A DNA stretch of 5,431 nucleotides from Gammaproteobacteria bacterium (GTDB taxonomy: Bacteria; Pseudomonadota; Gammaproteobacteria; Enterobacterales; Alteromonadaceae): NCBI GenBank assembly GCA_027484495.1, contig JAIXSW010000156.1:1-5431 (forward strand). Direction: 5' to 3'. Within the stretch, counting starts at the first letter, position 1. Each line of letters begins with the position of its first letter. The translations under genes and the position numbers were made by a program. Below are positions 1 through 5,431 of the stretch, piece after piece. The notes beneath the pieces were generated by a model, which ran no database searches, had not been told where the DNA came from, and saw only the letters and a list, made by a program, of their open reading frames with translations.

Positions 1-18
1 CTGCAGCGGGTGCTTTTT
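1..18 (+). terminator. Possible 3' arm of an intrinsic terminator in the thiC leader (cut by window edge)
   Basis: The window opens with CTGCAGCGGGTGC followed directly by five T's (14-18). A GC-rich run ending in a T tract is what the descending arm of a Rho-independent terminator looks like, but the matching ascending arm (something like GCACCCGCTG) would lie before base 1 and cannot be seen. It sits about 70 nt upstream of thiC. Many gammaproteobacterial thiC genes carry a TPP riboswitch there that works through such a hairpin, so an attenuator is the natural reading. This is inference: no TPP aptamer core is present in the visible leader. Confidence 0.35.
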
Positions 19-75
19 GGCGCCAGCCTTGCTGTATGCGTCTGCCCCACTCCGGACAAGCAACTCAACTTTATT

Positions 76-79
76 GGAG
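76..79 (+). promoter_or_regulatory. Ribosome binding site of thiC
   Basis: GGAG lies 6 nt before the ATG at 86, which is ideal Shine-Dalgarno spacing. It decides the start: the reading frame stays open upstream to a TTG at 17, but no comparable purine-rich site precedes that codon. Confidence 0.8.
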
Positions 80-85
80 CTTGCT

Positions 86-1945
86 ATGTCTGACTGTACT
101 TCTACCCCATCAACACCTGAAACCGCTATCACGTCCGCGGCGCCAGCCAGCGTGCGTGACAACCGCCGCGATAAACGTGCAGCAGCACGCCAGTATATTG
201 GCGATTTTAAAACTGCCGCCCATACCGGTTCACGCCGGATTTACCTGCAAAGTGCTGATGGCGCTGTCGCGGTGCCGTGCCGTGAAGTTGCGTTACATCC
301 CTCGCCGGATGGCAGCGTCAATGCGCCGGTGCCGATCTACGATTGCAGCGGCCCTTATGGCGATGCCAATTATCAGGCCGATGTCAGCCGCGGTTTGCCG
401 AAGCTGCGGGCCGACTGGATTGCTGCGCGTCGGGACACCGAAGTTTGTGCCACGCCGCTGTCAGCGCTTGCCATAGAACTGGACGCCCAACAAGGTCAGT
501 TTTGCCATCAGGTGCACCAGGCGCTGCCAGGTTGTCGCCCGACGCAGCTGGCCTATGCCCGTGCCGGCATCATTACGCCGGAAATGCAATTTGTTGCGCT
601 GCGGGAAAATATGGCGCGCGCCGCGCAGCAACAGGCCGCCAGCGATCTGCAGCCACAACATGCCGGTGAAAGTTTTGGTGCCGGCATCCCGAAGCAAATC
701 GACGCCGAATTTGTCCGCGCCGAAATCGCCGCCGGCCGCGCCATTTTGCCGGCCAATATCAATCACCCGGAAGCCGAGCCGATGATTATCGGCCGCAATT
801 TTCTGGTCAAGGTCAACGCCAATATCGGCAATTCAGCAGTCAGTTCCAGCATTGAAGAAGAAGTGGAAAAGCTGCTGTGGTCGGTGCGCTGGGGCGCGGA
901 TACTGTGATGGATTTATCCACCGGCCGGCATATCCACCAGACCCGCGAATGGATTTTGCGCAATTCTCCGGTGCCGATTGGCACAGTGCCGATTTATCAG
1001 GCGCTGGAAAAAGTCCGTGGCGACGTGGAGAAACTCAGCTGGGAACTGTACCGCGACACGCTGATTGAACAGGCAGAGCAAGGTGTGGATTACTTCACCA
1101 TTCATGCCGGCGTGTTAAAAGATTTTATTCCGCTGACGGCGAAGCGCATCACCGGCATCGTGTCGCGCGGCGGCGCTATTCTGGCGCAGTGGTGTCAGCT
1201 GCACGACAGCGAAAACTTTCTGTATCAGCATTTTGCTGAAATTTGTCAGATTTGCGCCCAGTATGACGTGTCATTAAGTTTGGGCGATGGCCTGCGCCCC
1301 GGCTGTGTCGCCGACGCCAATGACGAAGCGCAGTTTGCCGAGCTGCGCACTTTGGGTGAACTGACCAAAATTGCCTGGGCTTATGATGTGCAGGTGATGA
1401 TTGAAGGCCCGGGCCATGTACCGCTGCAACTGGTGCAGGCCAATATGACTGAGCAATTAAAACATTGCCATGGTGCGCCGTTTTATACCCTAGGCCCGCT
1501 TATCACTGACATTTCTCCGGGCTATGACCATATCGCCTCCGGTATTGGCGCTGCGCTGATCGGCTGGTTTGGCTGCGCCATGTTGTGTTATGTCACGCCA
1601 AAAGAACACTTGGGCCTGCCGGATAAAGAAGATGTCAAACAGGGCCTGATTGCCTACAAAATTGCCGCCCACGCTGCCGATTTAGCCAAAGGCCACCCCG
1701 GCGCGCAGCTGCGCGACAACGCTTTATCCAAAGCGCGTTACGAATTTCGCTGGCTGGACCAATTTCATTTATCGCTCGACCCGGATACCGCCAAAGCCTA
1801 TTACCAGGCGGCGTTGCCGGAAGGCGCCGATACCGAGTTTTGCGCCATGTGCGGGCCGAAGTTTTGTTCGATGAAACTGAATCAAAGTGTTAAGGCCAGT
1901 ACCTTGTCAGCACCACCGGCGGAGCGCGCACATGAACCTGCCTGA
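86..1945 (+). CDS. thiC: Phosphomethylpyrimidine synthase ThiC (HMP-P synthase)
   Basis: ThiC is a radical-SAM enzyme that rearranges aminoimidazole ribotide into 4-amino-5-hydroxymethyl-2-methylpyrimidine phosphate, the pyrimidine half of thiamine. The 619-residue product matches the family along its length. The N-terminal ThiC-associated region (about 15-95) leads into VPIYDCSGPYGD. The core follows with YARAGIITPEMQF, ILPANINHPE, GRNFLVKVNANIGNSAV, RWGADTVMDLSTG and SLGDGLRPG. His444 (in EGPGHVP) and His508 (in PKEHLGLP) are 64 residues apart, the spacing I recall for the two metal-ligand histidines of Caulobacter ThiC. The C-terminal CAMCGPKFC supplies Cys586, Cys589 and Cys594 for the [4Fe-4S] cluster. 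The ATG at 86 follows a good ribosome binding site and gives an N-terminus of normal length. After the cluster motif the tail is shorter (about 25 residues) than in E. coli ThiC. It is first in the operon and its end overlaps thiDE by 14 nt. Confidence 0.98.
   Translation: MSDCTSTPSTPETAITSAAPASVRDNRRDKRAAARQYIGDFKTAAHTGSRRIYLQSADGAVAVPCREVALHPSPDGSVNAPVPIYDCSGPYGDANYQADVSRGLPKLRADWIAARRDTEVCATPLSALAIELDAQQGQFCHQVHQALPGCRPTQLAYARAGIITPEMQFVALRENMARAAQQQAASDLQPQHAGESFGAGIPKQIDAEFVRAEIAAGRAILPANINHPEAEPMIIGRNFLVKVNANIGNSAVSSSIEEEVEKLLWSVRWGADTVMDLSTGRHIHQTREWILRNSPVPIGTVPIYQALEKVRGDVEKLSWELYRDTLIEQAEQGVDYFTIHAGVLKDFIPLTAKRITGIVSRGGAILAQWCQLHDSENFLYQHFAEICQICAQYDVSLSLGDGLRPGCVADANDEAQFAELRTLGELTKIAWAYDVQVMIEGPGHVPLQLVQANMTEQLKHCHGAPFYTLGPLITDISPGYDHIASGIGAALIGWFGCAMLCYVTPKEHLGLPDKEDVKQGLIAYKIAAHAADLAKGHPGAQLRDNALSKARYEFRWLDQFHLSLDPDTAKAYYQAALPEGADTEFCAMCGPKFCSMKLNQSVKASTLSAPPAERAHEPA
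1921..1924 (+). promoter_or_regulatory. Ribosome binding site of thiDE, inside the thiC 3' end
   Basis: GGAG sits 7 nt before the ATG at 1932, within the last codons of thiC. It favours that ATG over an in-frame ATG at 1887, which would extend the protein by 15 residues into the codons for the ThiC cluster-binding tail and has no clear site before it. Confidence 0.7.
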
Positions 1946-3518
1946 ACCCGGTCTGATTTGGCTGGTGGGCGGGTCTGATTGCAGCGCGTTGGCCGGCATT
2001 CAGGCCGACCTCGCTACAGCGCAGGACTTAGCGGTACCGGCGGCGACTGTGCTGACCGCCGTGACCGCGCAGCATAATGGCGCTGTGCTGGCGGTTTATC
2101 CGCTGACTCCTGCGGTGCTGCAGTCCCAGCTTGATGCGCTGACAGCAACTGGCCAGCCGTTGCCAGTCGCGATCAAAATCGGCCTGATCCCGGATCTTTG
2201 CACGCTGGAGCTGCTAACCGACTGGCTGCGCCGCCTGAAGCAACAGCAGCCGCAGATCTGGATCATCGTGGATCCAGTGCAAGTAGCAAGTTCGGGTACT
2301 GCTTTGCAGCATCTGAGCCCGTCGGCATTCGCCCCGTTGCTGGTGCTGACTGACGTGCTGACGCCCAATCAGCCGGAGCTGCGCGCGCTGGCCGGTTTAC
2401 CCGCCGATGCGGACCCGCAGCTCGCAGTCCAATTGCTGTTCGCCTGCGGTGTCAAAGCCATCTGGTGTAAAGATGGTCATGGTAGCAGCGAGATGCTTTA
2501 CGAGCGCCTGTATCTGCATCCGGCGGCCACTCAGAGCTTTAAACTGTGGCCGGCACAGGCATTGAGCACCGCCCTATCGGCCGGCGCGCCGCAACGCGTG
2601 CTGCAACTGGAAAAACCACGCCTGGCCGGGCTTTGGCGCGGCACCGGCTGCAGTTTCGCCACGGCACTGGCCTGTGCTTTGGCGCAGCCGATGTTGTTGC
2701 CCGATGCAGTGGTACTGGCAAGCTGGTATCTGCAGCAATGTCTGCAACAGCCGGTCAGCTCACGGCGTCAGCTTGGCAGAGCCGGCTGGCCGGTGGCTTT
2801 GCACCCGCAAGACCGGCTGACGTTCAGCGGGCCACTGGCCGGTGTCGCGTGCACATCGACGACAGGCTTTGCATCGCTGCAACAGGCGCCCGGCATTTAT
2901 CCGGTCGTCAGTCATTTCAGTCAGTTGGTGGAAGTGGCCGCTGCGGGTCTGCGTACCGTACAGCTGCGGCTGAAAACCGGTACCACTGAACAGCTCAGAC
3001 AGAGCCTGCGCGCTGCCATCGCCTTTGGCCACGCGCATCAGCTGCAACTGTTTATCAATGACCACTGGCAACTGGCGCTTGAGCTTGGCGCCTATGGCGT
3101 GCATCTGGGCCAGGAAGACTTACAAAGCGCCGACCTTCTTGCTATCCAGCGCGCCGGTCTGCGTCTGGGGATTTCCACCCACGGTTATCTGGAATTGCTA
3201 CAGGCGCTGCACCTGCAGCCTTCTTATATTGCGCTGGGCCATTTGTTTGCCACCCCAACCAAAGCCATGCCCTCTATCCCGCAGGGCCTGCGGTTGATTG
3301 GCCTGCAACAGCAGCTGTGTCAGCAGCAACAGATCCCGGCCGTGGCGATTGGTGGCATCGACGCGTCGCATCTGCCGGCACTGCGCGCCATGGGTCTGTC
3401 TGGTGTGGCGATGGTGCGGGCTGTGGTCGACAGTGACGACATCGGCGCAACTTGCCAGCAGCTGCAATCGCTATGGCATTGCCAACTCCCTTTAACCGGA
3501 GGTGATGATGCGCGCTAA
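1932..3518 (+). CDS. thiE: Fused HMP-P kinase (ThiD) / thiamine-phosphate synthase (ThiE)
   Basis: A 528-residue cytoplasmic two-domain protein; ThiD and ThiE are usually separate proteins of about 265 and 210 residues. The N-terminal half (about 8-275) is ribokinase-like ThiD, which phosphorylates HMP-P to HMP-PP. It shows GGSDCSALAGIQADL (13-27, Asp26), Gln47 in the TAxxAQ substrate-pocket motif, KIGL (82-85), DPV (114-116), TPNQPE (144-149), KDGH (180-183) and the GTGC anion hole with catalytic Cys240. The C-terminal half (about 320-525) is a ThiE TIM barrel, which joins HMP-PP to thiazole phosphate. It shows QLRLK (344-348), FINDHW (374-379), HLGQED (391-396), STH (415-417), GHLFATPTKAMPS (436-448) and IGGI (473-476), very close to E. 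coli ThiE. The ThiD half is diverged: SALAG replaces SGGAG, RGTGC replaces HGTGC, and about 20 extra residues lie before the anion hole. ThiE activity is near certain; ThiD activity is likely but unproven. The gene overlaps thiC by 14 nt and thiF by 11 nt. Confidence 0.95.
   Translation: MNLPEPGLIWLVGGSDCSALAGIQADLATAQDLAVPAATVLTAVTAQHNGAVLAVYPLTPAVLQSQLDALTATGQPLPVAIKIGLIPDLCTLELLTDWLRRLKQQQPQIWIIVDPVQVASSGTALQHLSPSAFAPLLVLTDVLTPNQPELRALAGLPADADPQLAVQLLFACGVKAIWCKDGHGSSEMLYERLYLHPAATQSFKLWPAQALSTALSAGAPQRVLQLEKPRLAGLWRGTGCSFATALACALAQPMLLPDAVVLASWYLQQCLQQPVSSRRQLGRAGWPVALHPQDRLTFSGPLAGVACTSTTGFASLQQAPGIYPVVSHFSQLVEVAAAGLRTVQLRLKTGTTEQLRQSLRAAIAFGHAHQLQLFINDHWQLALELGAYGVHLGQEDLQSADLLAIQRAGLRLGISTHGYLELLQALHLQPSYIALGHLFATPTKAMPSIPQGLRLIGLQQQLCQQQQIPAVAIGGIDASHLPALRAMGLSGVAMVRAVVDSDDIGATCQQLQSLWHCQLPLTGGDDAR
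3498..3503 (+). promoter_or_regulatory. Ribosome binding site of thiF, inside the thiDE 3' end
   Basis: GGAGGT is a strong Shine-Dalgarno sequence lying within the last codons of thiDE. Three stacked in-frame starts follow: GTG 3502 (overlapping the site itself), ATG 3505 (1 nt away) and ATG 3508 (4 nt away). Only ATG 3508 has usable spacing. Confidence 0.75.
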
Positions 3519-4365
3519 GTCCGTGCCTCCTGAAGCTACGCAGCCTGAAACCACGCTGTCTGATACCGAATTTATCCGCTACAGCCGCAGCCTGATGCTG
3601 GCGGACGATGGTGACAGCCGACAACTGCGGCTCAAACATGCCCGGGTGCTGATACTCGGTGTTGGTGGCCTCGGCTGCCCGGTCGCGACCACACTGGTTG
3701 GCGCTGGAGTTGGCCAGCTGACGCTCATCGACAGCGATAAAGTCGAGTTGTCTAACCTGCCGCGCCAGAGCCTGTACCAGACCGGAGACATCGGCAAAGC
3801 CAAAGCCGAAGTCGCTGCAGCGCGGTTGCGTTTGCAGAATCCGCATCCTCGGCTGACGGTGCTGCAATGCCGGCCGGACGACCAGCAGTTGCGCCAGGCC
3901 ATTGCCGATTGTGATGTGCTGGTCGATTGCAGCGACAATCTGCCGACCCGCTTACAGCTGAACCGGCTGGCGCGTGAAGCTGGAAAGCCGCTATTTGCCG
4001 GTGCAGTCAGCGGCACATCGGCCCAGCTCTATCTGCTGAATTCGCAAACGGCCTGTTATCAGTGCCTGGTCGACCCCAACTGGCAAGCGCTGCAAAACTG
4101 CCGCACCTTGGGGGTGGATCCGGCGTTGGCGGCCGTGACCGCGCAGCAACTGGCATGGCTGCTGTTGCAATACTTACAGGCCACGCCGGCGCAACAAGCC
4201 AGTGCAGTGCCTGTTGGGCACGCAAATTCAGTGCCCTTCGGCCACTATGGCCGTTTTGCTGCAAGTCACAGCCAGATTGGTTTTCACTGGTATCCGCTAC
4301 ACGCTAACCCAAGTTGTGCCTGCTGTGGTGCAGGCGCTGACGCTGCTCAAAAAGGAGCACTTTGA
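3508..4365 (+). CDS. thiF: ThiS adenylyltransferase ThiF (E1-like)
   Basis: ThiF activates the C-terminal glycine of ThiS with ATP so that sulfur can be loaded as a thiocarboxylate. The 285-residue product has the E1/MoeB/ThiF fold: FIRYSRSLML (22-31), the nucleotide-binding GVGGLGCP (51-58), IDSDKVELSNLPRQ (74-87), and DCSDN (140-144) at the ATP/Mg site. CYQC (183-186) and CACC (270-273) form the expected four-Cys zinc site. Cys198 in NCRTLGV matches E. coli Cys184, which forms the acyl-disulfide with ThiS. NCRT together with the downstream thiS argues for ThiF rather than MoeB. It is longer than E. coli ThiF (251), with about 15 extra N-terminal residues and an enlarged loop near 225-255 that holds a small repeat. 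Val188 stands where E. coli has Trp174 after CYRCL. ATG 3508 is chosen by ribosome-site spacing, though 3505 is not excluded. The gene overlaps thiDE by 11 nt and shares one base with thiS. Confidence 0.93.
   Translation: MRAKSVPPEATQPETTLSDTEFIRYSRSLMLADDGDSRQLRLKHARVLILGVGGLGCPVATTLVGAGVGQLTLIDSDKVELSNLPRQSLYQTGDIGKAKAEVAAARLRLQNPHPRLTVLQCRPDDQQLRQAIADCDVLVDCSDNLPTRLQLNRLAREAGKPLFAGAVSGTSAQLYLLNSQTACYQCLVDPNWQALQNCRTLGVDPALAAVTAQQLAWLLLQYLQATPAQQASAVPVGHANSVPFGHYGRFAASHSQIGFHWYPLHANPSCACCGAGADAAQKGAL
4205..4245 (+). repeat. Imperfect 24-nt-period direct repeat within thiF
   Basis: Two 17-nt units, 4205-4221 and 4229-4245, match at 13 of 17 bases and start 24 nt apart, so the reading frame is kept. 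They encode VPVGH (234-238) and VPFGH (242-246). This falls in a loop between the ThiF core and the C-terminal zinc pair that has no clear counterpart in E. coli ThiF. It is probably a small in-frame duplication; a chance match is possible. Confidence 0.45.
4352..4357 (+). promoter_or_regulatory. Ribosome binding site of thiS, inside the thiF 3' end
   Basis: AAGGAG lies 7 nt before the ATG at 4365. It selects that ATG over the TTG at 4362, immediately upstream in frame, which would add a single residue. Confidence 0.75.
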
Positions 4366-4565
4366 TGCTGTATATCAATCAACAAGAGAGCGCTCTCGAA
4401 GCCGCCACGCTGGCGGAACTGGCAGAACAGCTGGCGCTGCCGGCGCAAGGCATCGCGCTGGTGCTGAACCAGCAACTGCTGCCACGCGCAGTCTGGGCAC
4501 AAACCGCATTGCCGGACAGCACCGACCACCATATCGAAATCTTTCAGTTAGTGGCCGGAGGTTAA
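4365..4565 (+). CDS. thiS: Sulfur carrier protein ThiS
   Basis: ThiS is a ubiquitin-like carrier of 66 residues, the same size as E. coli ThiS. Its C-terminal glycine is adenylated by ThiF, converted to a thiocarboxylate, and then donates sulfur to ThiG for the thiazole ring. The sequence begins MLYINQQ, has the central ALVLNQQLLPRAVWAQ (compare ALAINQQIVPREQWAQ in E. coli), and ends in FQLVAGG with the essential Gly65-Gly66 tail exposed. The start codon shares its A with the thiF stop (TGATG), so translation is probably coupled and the ThiF-ThiS partners are made together. The gene is separated from thiG by 1 nt. Confidence 0.96.
   Translation: MLYINQQESALEAATLAELAEQLALPAQGIALVLNQQLLPRAVWAQTALPDSTDHHIEIFQLVAGG
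4557..4561 (+). promoter_or_regulatory. Ribosome binding site of thiG, formed by the ThiS Gly-Gly codons
   Basis: GGAGG lies 5 nt before the ATG at 4567. It is made almost entirely from the GGA GGT codons for the invariant Gly-Gly tail of ThiS, so the same bases serve the ThiS active end and thiG initiation. Confidence 0.8.
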
Positions 4566-4566
4566 T

Positions 4567-5349
4567 ATGCTGACGATTGCCGGTACGACTTTTCAATCAC
4601 ACTTGCTGCTTGGCAGCGGCAAATTTCAAAGCGCTCAGCAAATGCAGCAGGCGGTGATAGCCAGTGGCTGCGAACTGGTGACGCTGGCATTGAAACGGCT
4701 GCAACCGGGCCAGCCGCAAGATGACCTGTACAGCCCACTCAAAGCGCTTGGTGTGCAGTTATTACCGAACACTTCGGGCGCACGGACGGCCGAAGAAGCG
4801 GTGCAGGCGGCGCTGCTGGCACGCGAAGCGGTTGGCACAAACTGGCTGAAACTGGAAATTCATCCGGAGCCGAAGTATTTGCTGCCAGATCCGCGTGAAA
4901 CCCTCAAAGCAGCCGAGCAGCTCTGTGCTTTGGGTTTTGTCGTGCTGCCTTATTGCAGTGCCGATCCGCTGCATTGTAAGCAGCTCGAACAAGCCGGCTG
5001 CGCCGCCGTGATGCCGCTGGGCGCGCCGATTGGATCCAATCAGGGCCTGCAAAATCGCGCCATGCTGGAAATTATTATTGAGCAGGCCAACGTGCCGGTG
5101 ATTATTGATGCCGGCATTGGCGCACCGTCGGATGCCACACTGGCGCTGGAACTGGGTGCCAGTGCCGTGCTGGTCAATACCGCCATTGCTTCAAGCCGCG
5201 ATCCGGTCAGCATGGCGCAGGCGTTTCGCCTCGCCGTGGCGGCGGGTTTGCTGGGCCAGCAAGCCGGACTTGGCCGCCAACAGCAGCTGGCACAGCCCAG
5301 CAGTCCGTTAGCCCATAGTTTTGCCGATCTGTTAGCGGGGTTTAGCTGA
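4567..5349 (+). CDS. thiG: Thiazole synthase ThiG
   Basis: ThiG is a TIM-barrel enzyme that condenses 1-deoxy-D-xylulose 5-phosphate, ThiS thiocarboxylate and dehydroglycine into the thiazole phosphate (carboxylate tautomer). The product is 260 residues, a normal length. Clear family motifs in order are LLLGSGKF (13-20), LLPNTSGARTAEEAV (65-79), NWLKLEIHP (92-100), LLPDPRETLKAAE (105-117), FVVLPYCSADP (124-134), AAVMPLGAPIGSNQG (146-160), IIDAGIGAPSDA (179-190) and AVLVNTAIA (200-208). Lys95 aligns with the Schiff-base lysine of E. coli and B. subtilis ThiG, and Glu97 and Asp181 with its acidic active-site partners. The start at 4567 has a strong ribosome binding site and yields the MLTIAGTTFQSHLL opening typical of the family. 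The stop shares its last base with the next ATG (TGATG), coupling ThiG to the probable ThiH, its dehydroglycine supplier and complex partner. Confidence 0.97.
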   Translation: MLTIAGTTFQSHLLLGSGKFQSAQQMQQAVIASGCELVTLALKRLQPGQPQDDLYSPLKALGVQLLPNTSGARTAEEAVQAALLAREAVGTNWLKLEIHPEPKYLLPDPRETLKAAEQLCALGFVVLPYCSADPLHCKQLEQAGCAAVMPLGAPIGSNQGLQNRAMLEIIIEQANVPVIIDAGIGAPSDATLALELGASAVLVNTAIASSRDPVSMAQAFRLAVAAGLLGQQAGLGRQQQLAQPSSPLAHSFADLLAGFS

Positions 5350-5431
5350 TGTCGCAACGCCCCGTTTTTCGCCTGGATCAGGCGCAGTTTGATCAGCTAC
5401 AGCAGCAGAGTTGTGCACCGGATCGCGAGGC
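5349..5431 (+). CDS. thiH: Probable 2-iminoacetate synthase ThiH, N-terminal fragment (cut by window edge)
   Basis: An open frame starts at the ATG of a TGATG overlap with the thiG stop and runs 27 codons to the window end (MSQRPVFRLDQAQFDQLQQQ, then SCAPDRE). Position and coupling match thiH, which in proteobacterial thi operons follows thiG and encodes the radical-SAM tyrosine lyase that makes dehydroglycine. The visible part is upstream of the radical-SAM CX3CX2C motif, so the identification rests on context. It does not show the DWDDIRLRI-like opening of E. coli ThiH; the CAPDRE segment could align with the start of the AADVERAL helix. The upstream purine run (CGGGG, 5336-5340) is a weak ribosome binding site, so initiation probably relies on translation from thiG. 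Another thi-associated gene is possible. Confidence 0.62.
   Translation, partial: MSQRPVFRLDQAQFDQLQQQSCAPDRE

Noticed and set aside
17..85. Upstream extension of thiC to a TTG at 17 (23 extra residues).
   Set aside because: No ribosome binding site precedes it, it directly follows the T tract, and the added residues do not resemble ThiC. The ATG at 86 has an ideal site and gives a normal family N-terminus.
1..85. A complete TPP riboswitch in the visible leader.
   Set aside because: I looked for the conserved CUGAGA and the ACCUGAUCNGGNUAAUNCCNGCGNAGGG-type core and neither is present; 85 nt is also too short for aptamer plus platform.
3300..3332. CAG-rich triplet run in thiDE encoding a Gln-rich stretch, considered as a microsatellite.
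   Set aside because: The run is short and interrupted, and lies in a variable surface helix of ThiE; glutamine is frequent throughout these proteins.
3274..3867. A 197-residue open frame on the minus strand across the thiDE/thiF junction.
   Set aside because: It lies fully antisense to two well-supported genes, shows no recognisable domain, and is the kind of shadow frame expected in GC-rich coding DNA.
3508..4365. MoeB (molybdopterin synthase adenylyltransferase) instead of ThiF.
   Set aside because: The folds are shared, but the NCRTLGV cysteine motif, the adjacent thiS and the thiamine operon context favour ThiF.
1..5431. A hidden mobile element, CRISPR array, phage-defence gene or other novel system.
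   Set aside because: Every base from 86 onward is assigned to overlapping thi genes of even composition; no inverted repeats, transposase motifs, regularly spaced repeats or foreign-looking segments were seen.

Overview
This window is a stretch of bacterial chromosome with moderately high GC. It is filled almost edge to edge by one plus-strand thiamine (vitamin B1) biosynthesis operon in the order thiC - thiD/thiE fusion - thiF - thiS - thiG - (thiH, cut by the right edge). The protein sequences resemble the E. coli ThiC, ThiE, ThiF, ThiS and ThiG families closely enough to align by eye along most of their length. The order is that of the enterobacterial thiCEFSGH operon, and the thiazole branch uses ThiH rather than a visible ThiO. 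This points to a gammaproteobacterium. The ThiD-ThiE fusion and glutamine-rich proteins suggest an Alteromonadales-type lineage (Rheinheimera/Alishewanella-like), but that placement is inference.

Layout: positions 1-85 are the end of the thiC leader. It opens with a GC-rich stretch running into five T's that looks like the 3' arm of an intrinsic terminator, possibly the expression platform of a TPP riboswitch whose aptamer would lie upstream and is not visible. thiC runs 86-1945, thiDE 1932-3518, thiF 3508-4365, thiS 4365-4565, thiG 4567-5349, and the first 27 codons of a probable thiH run from 5349 to the end. No intergenic gap exceeds 1 nt, so each downstream gene is likely translationally coupled to the one before.

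How the genes work together: ThiC makes the pyrimidine HMP-P from aminoimidazole ribotide, and the ThiD half of the fusion phosphorylates it to HMP-PP. ThiF adenylates the Gly-Gly tail of the sulfur carrier ThiS. ThiG condenses ThiS thiocarboxylate with deoxyxylulose 5-phosphate and the dehydroglycine made by ThiH to give the thiazole phosphate. The ThiE half joins the two rings into thiamine phosphate. ThiI/IscS, Dxs and ThiL are not in the window and must be encoded elsewhere.

I found no mobile element, CRISPR array, tRNA/rRNA or convincing novel system. The points worth a second look are the diverged ThiD half of the fusion, the cut-off leader terminator, the dual use of the ThiS Gly-Gly codons as a ribosome binding site, a small internal repeat in ThiF and the atypical N-terminus of the thiH candidate.
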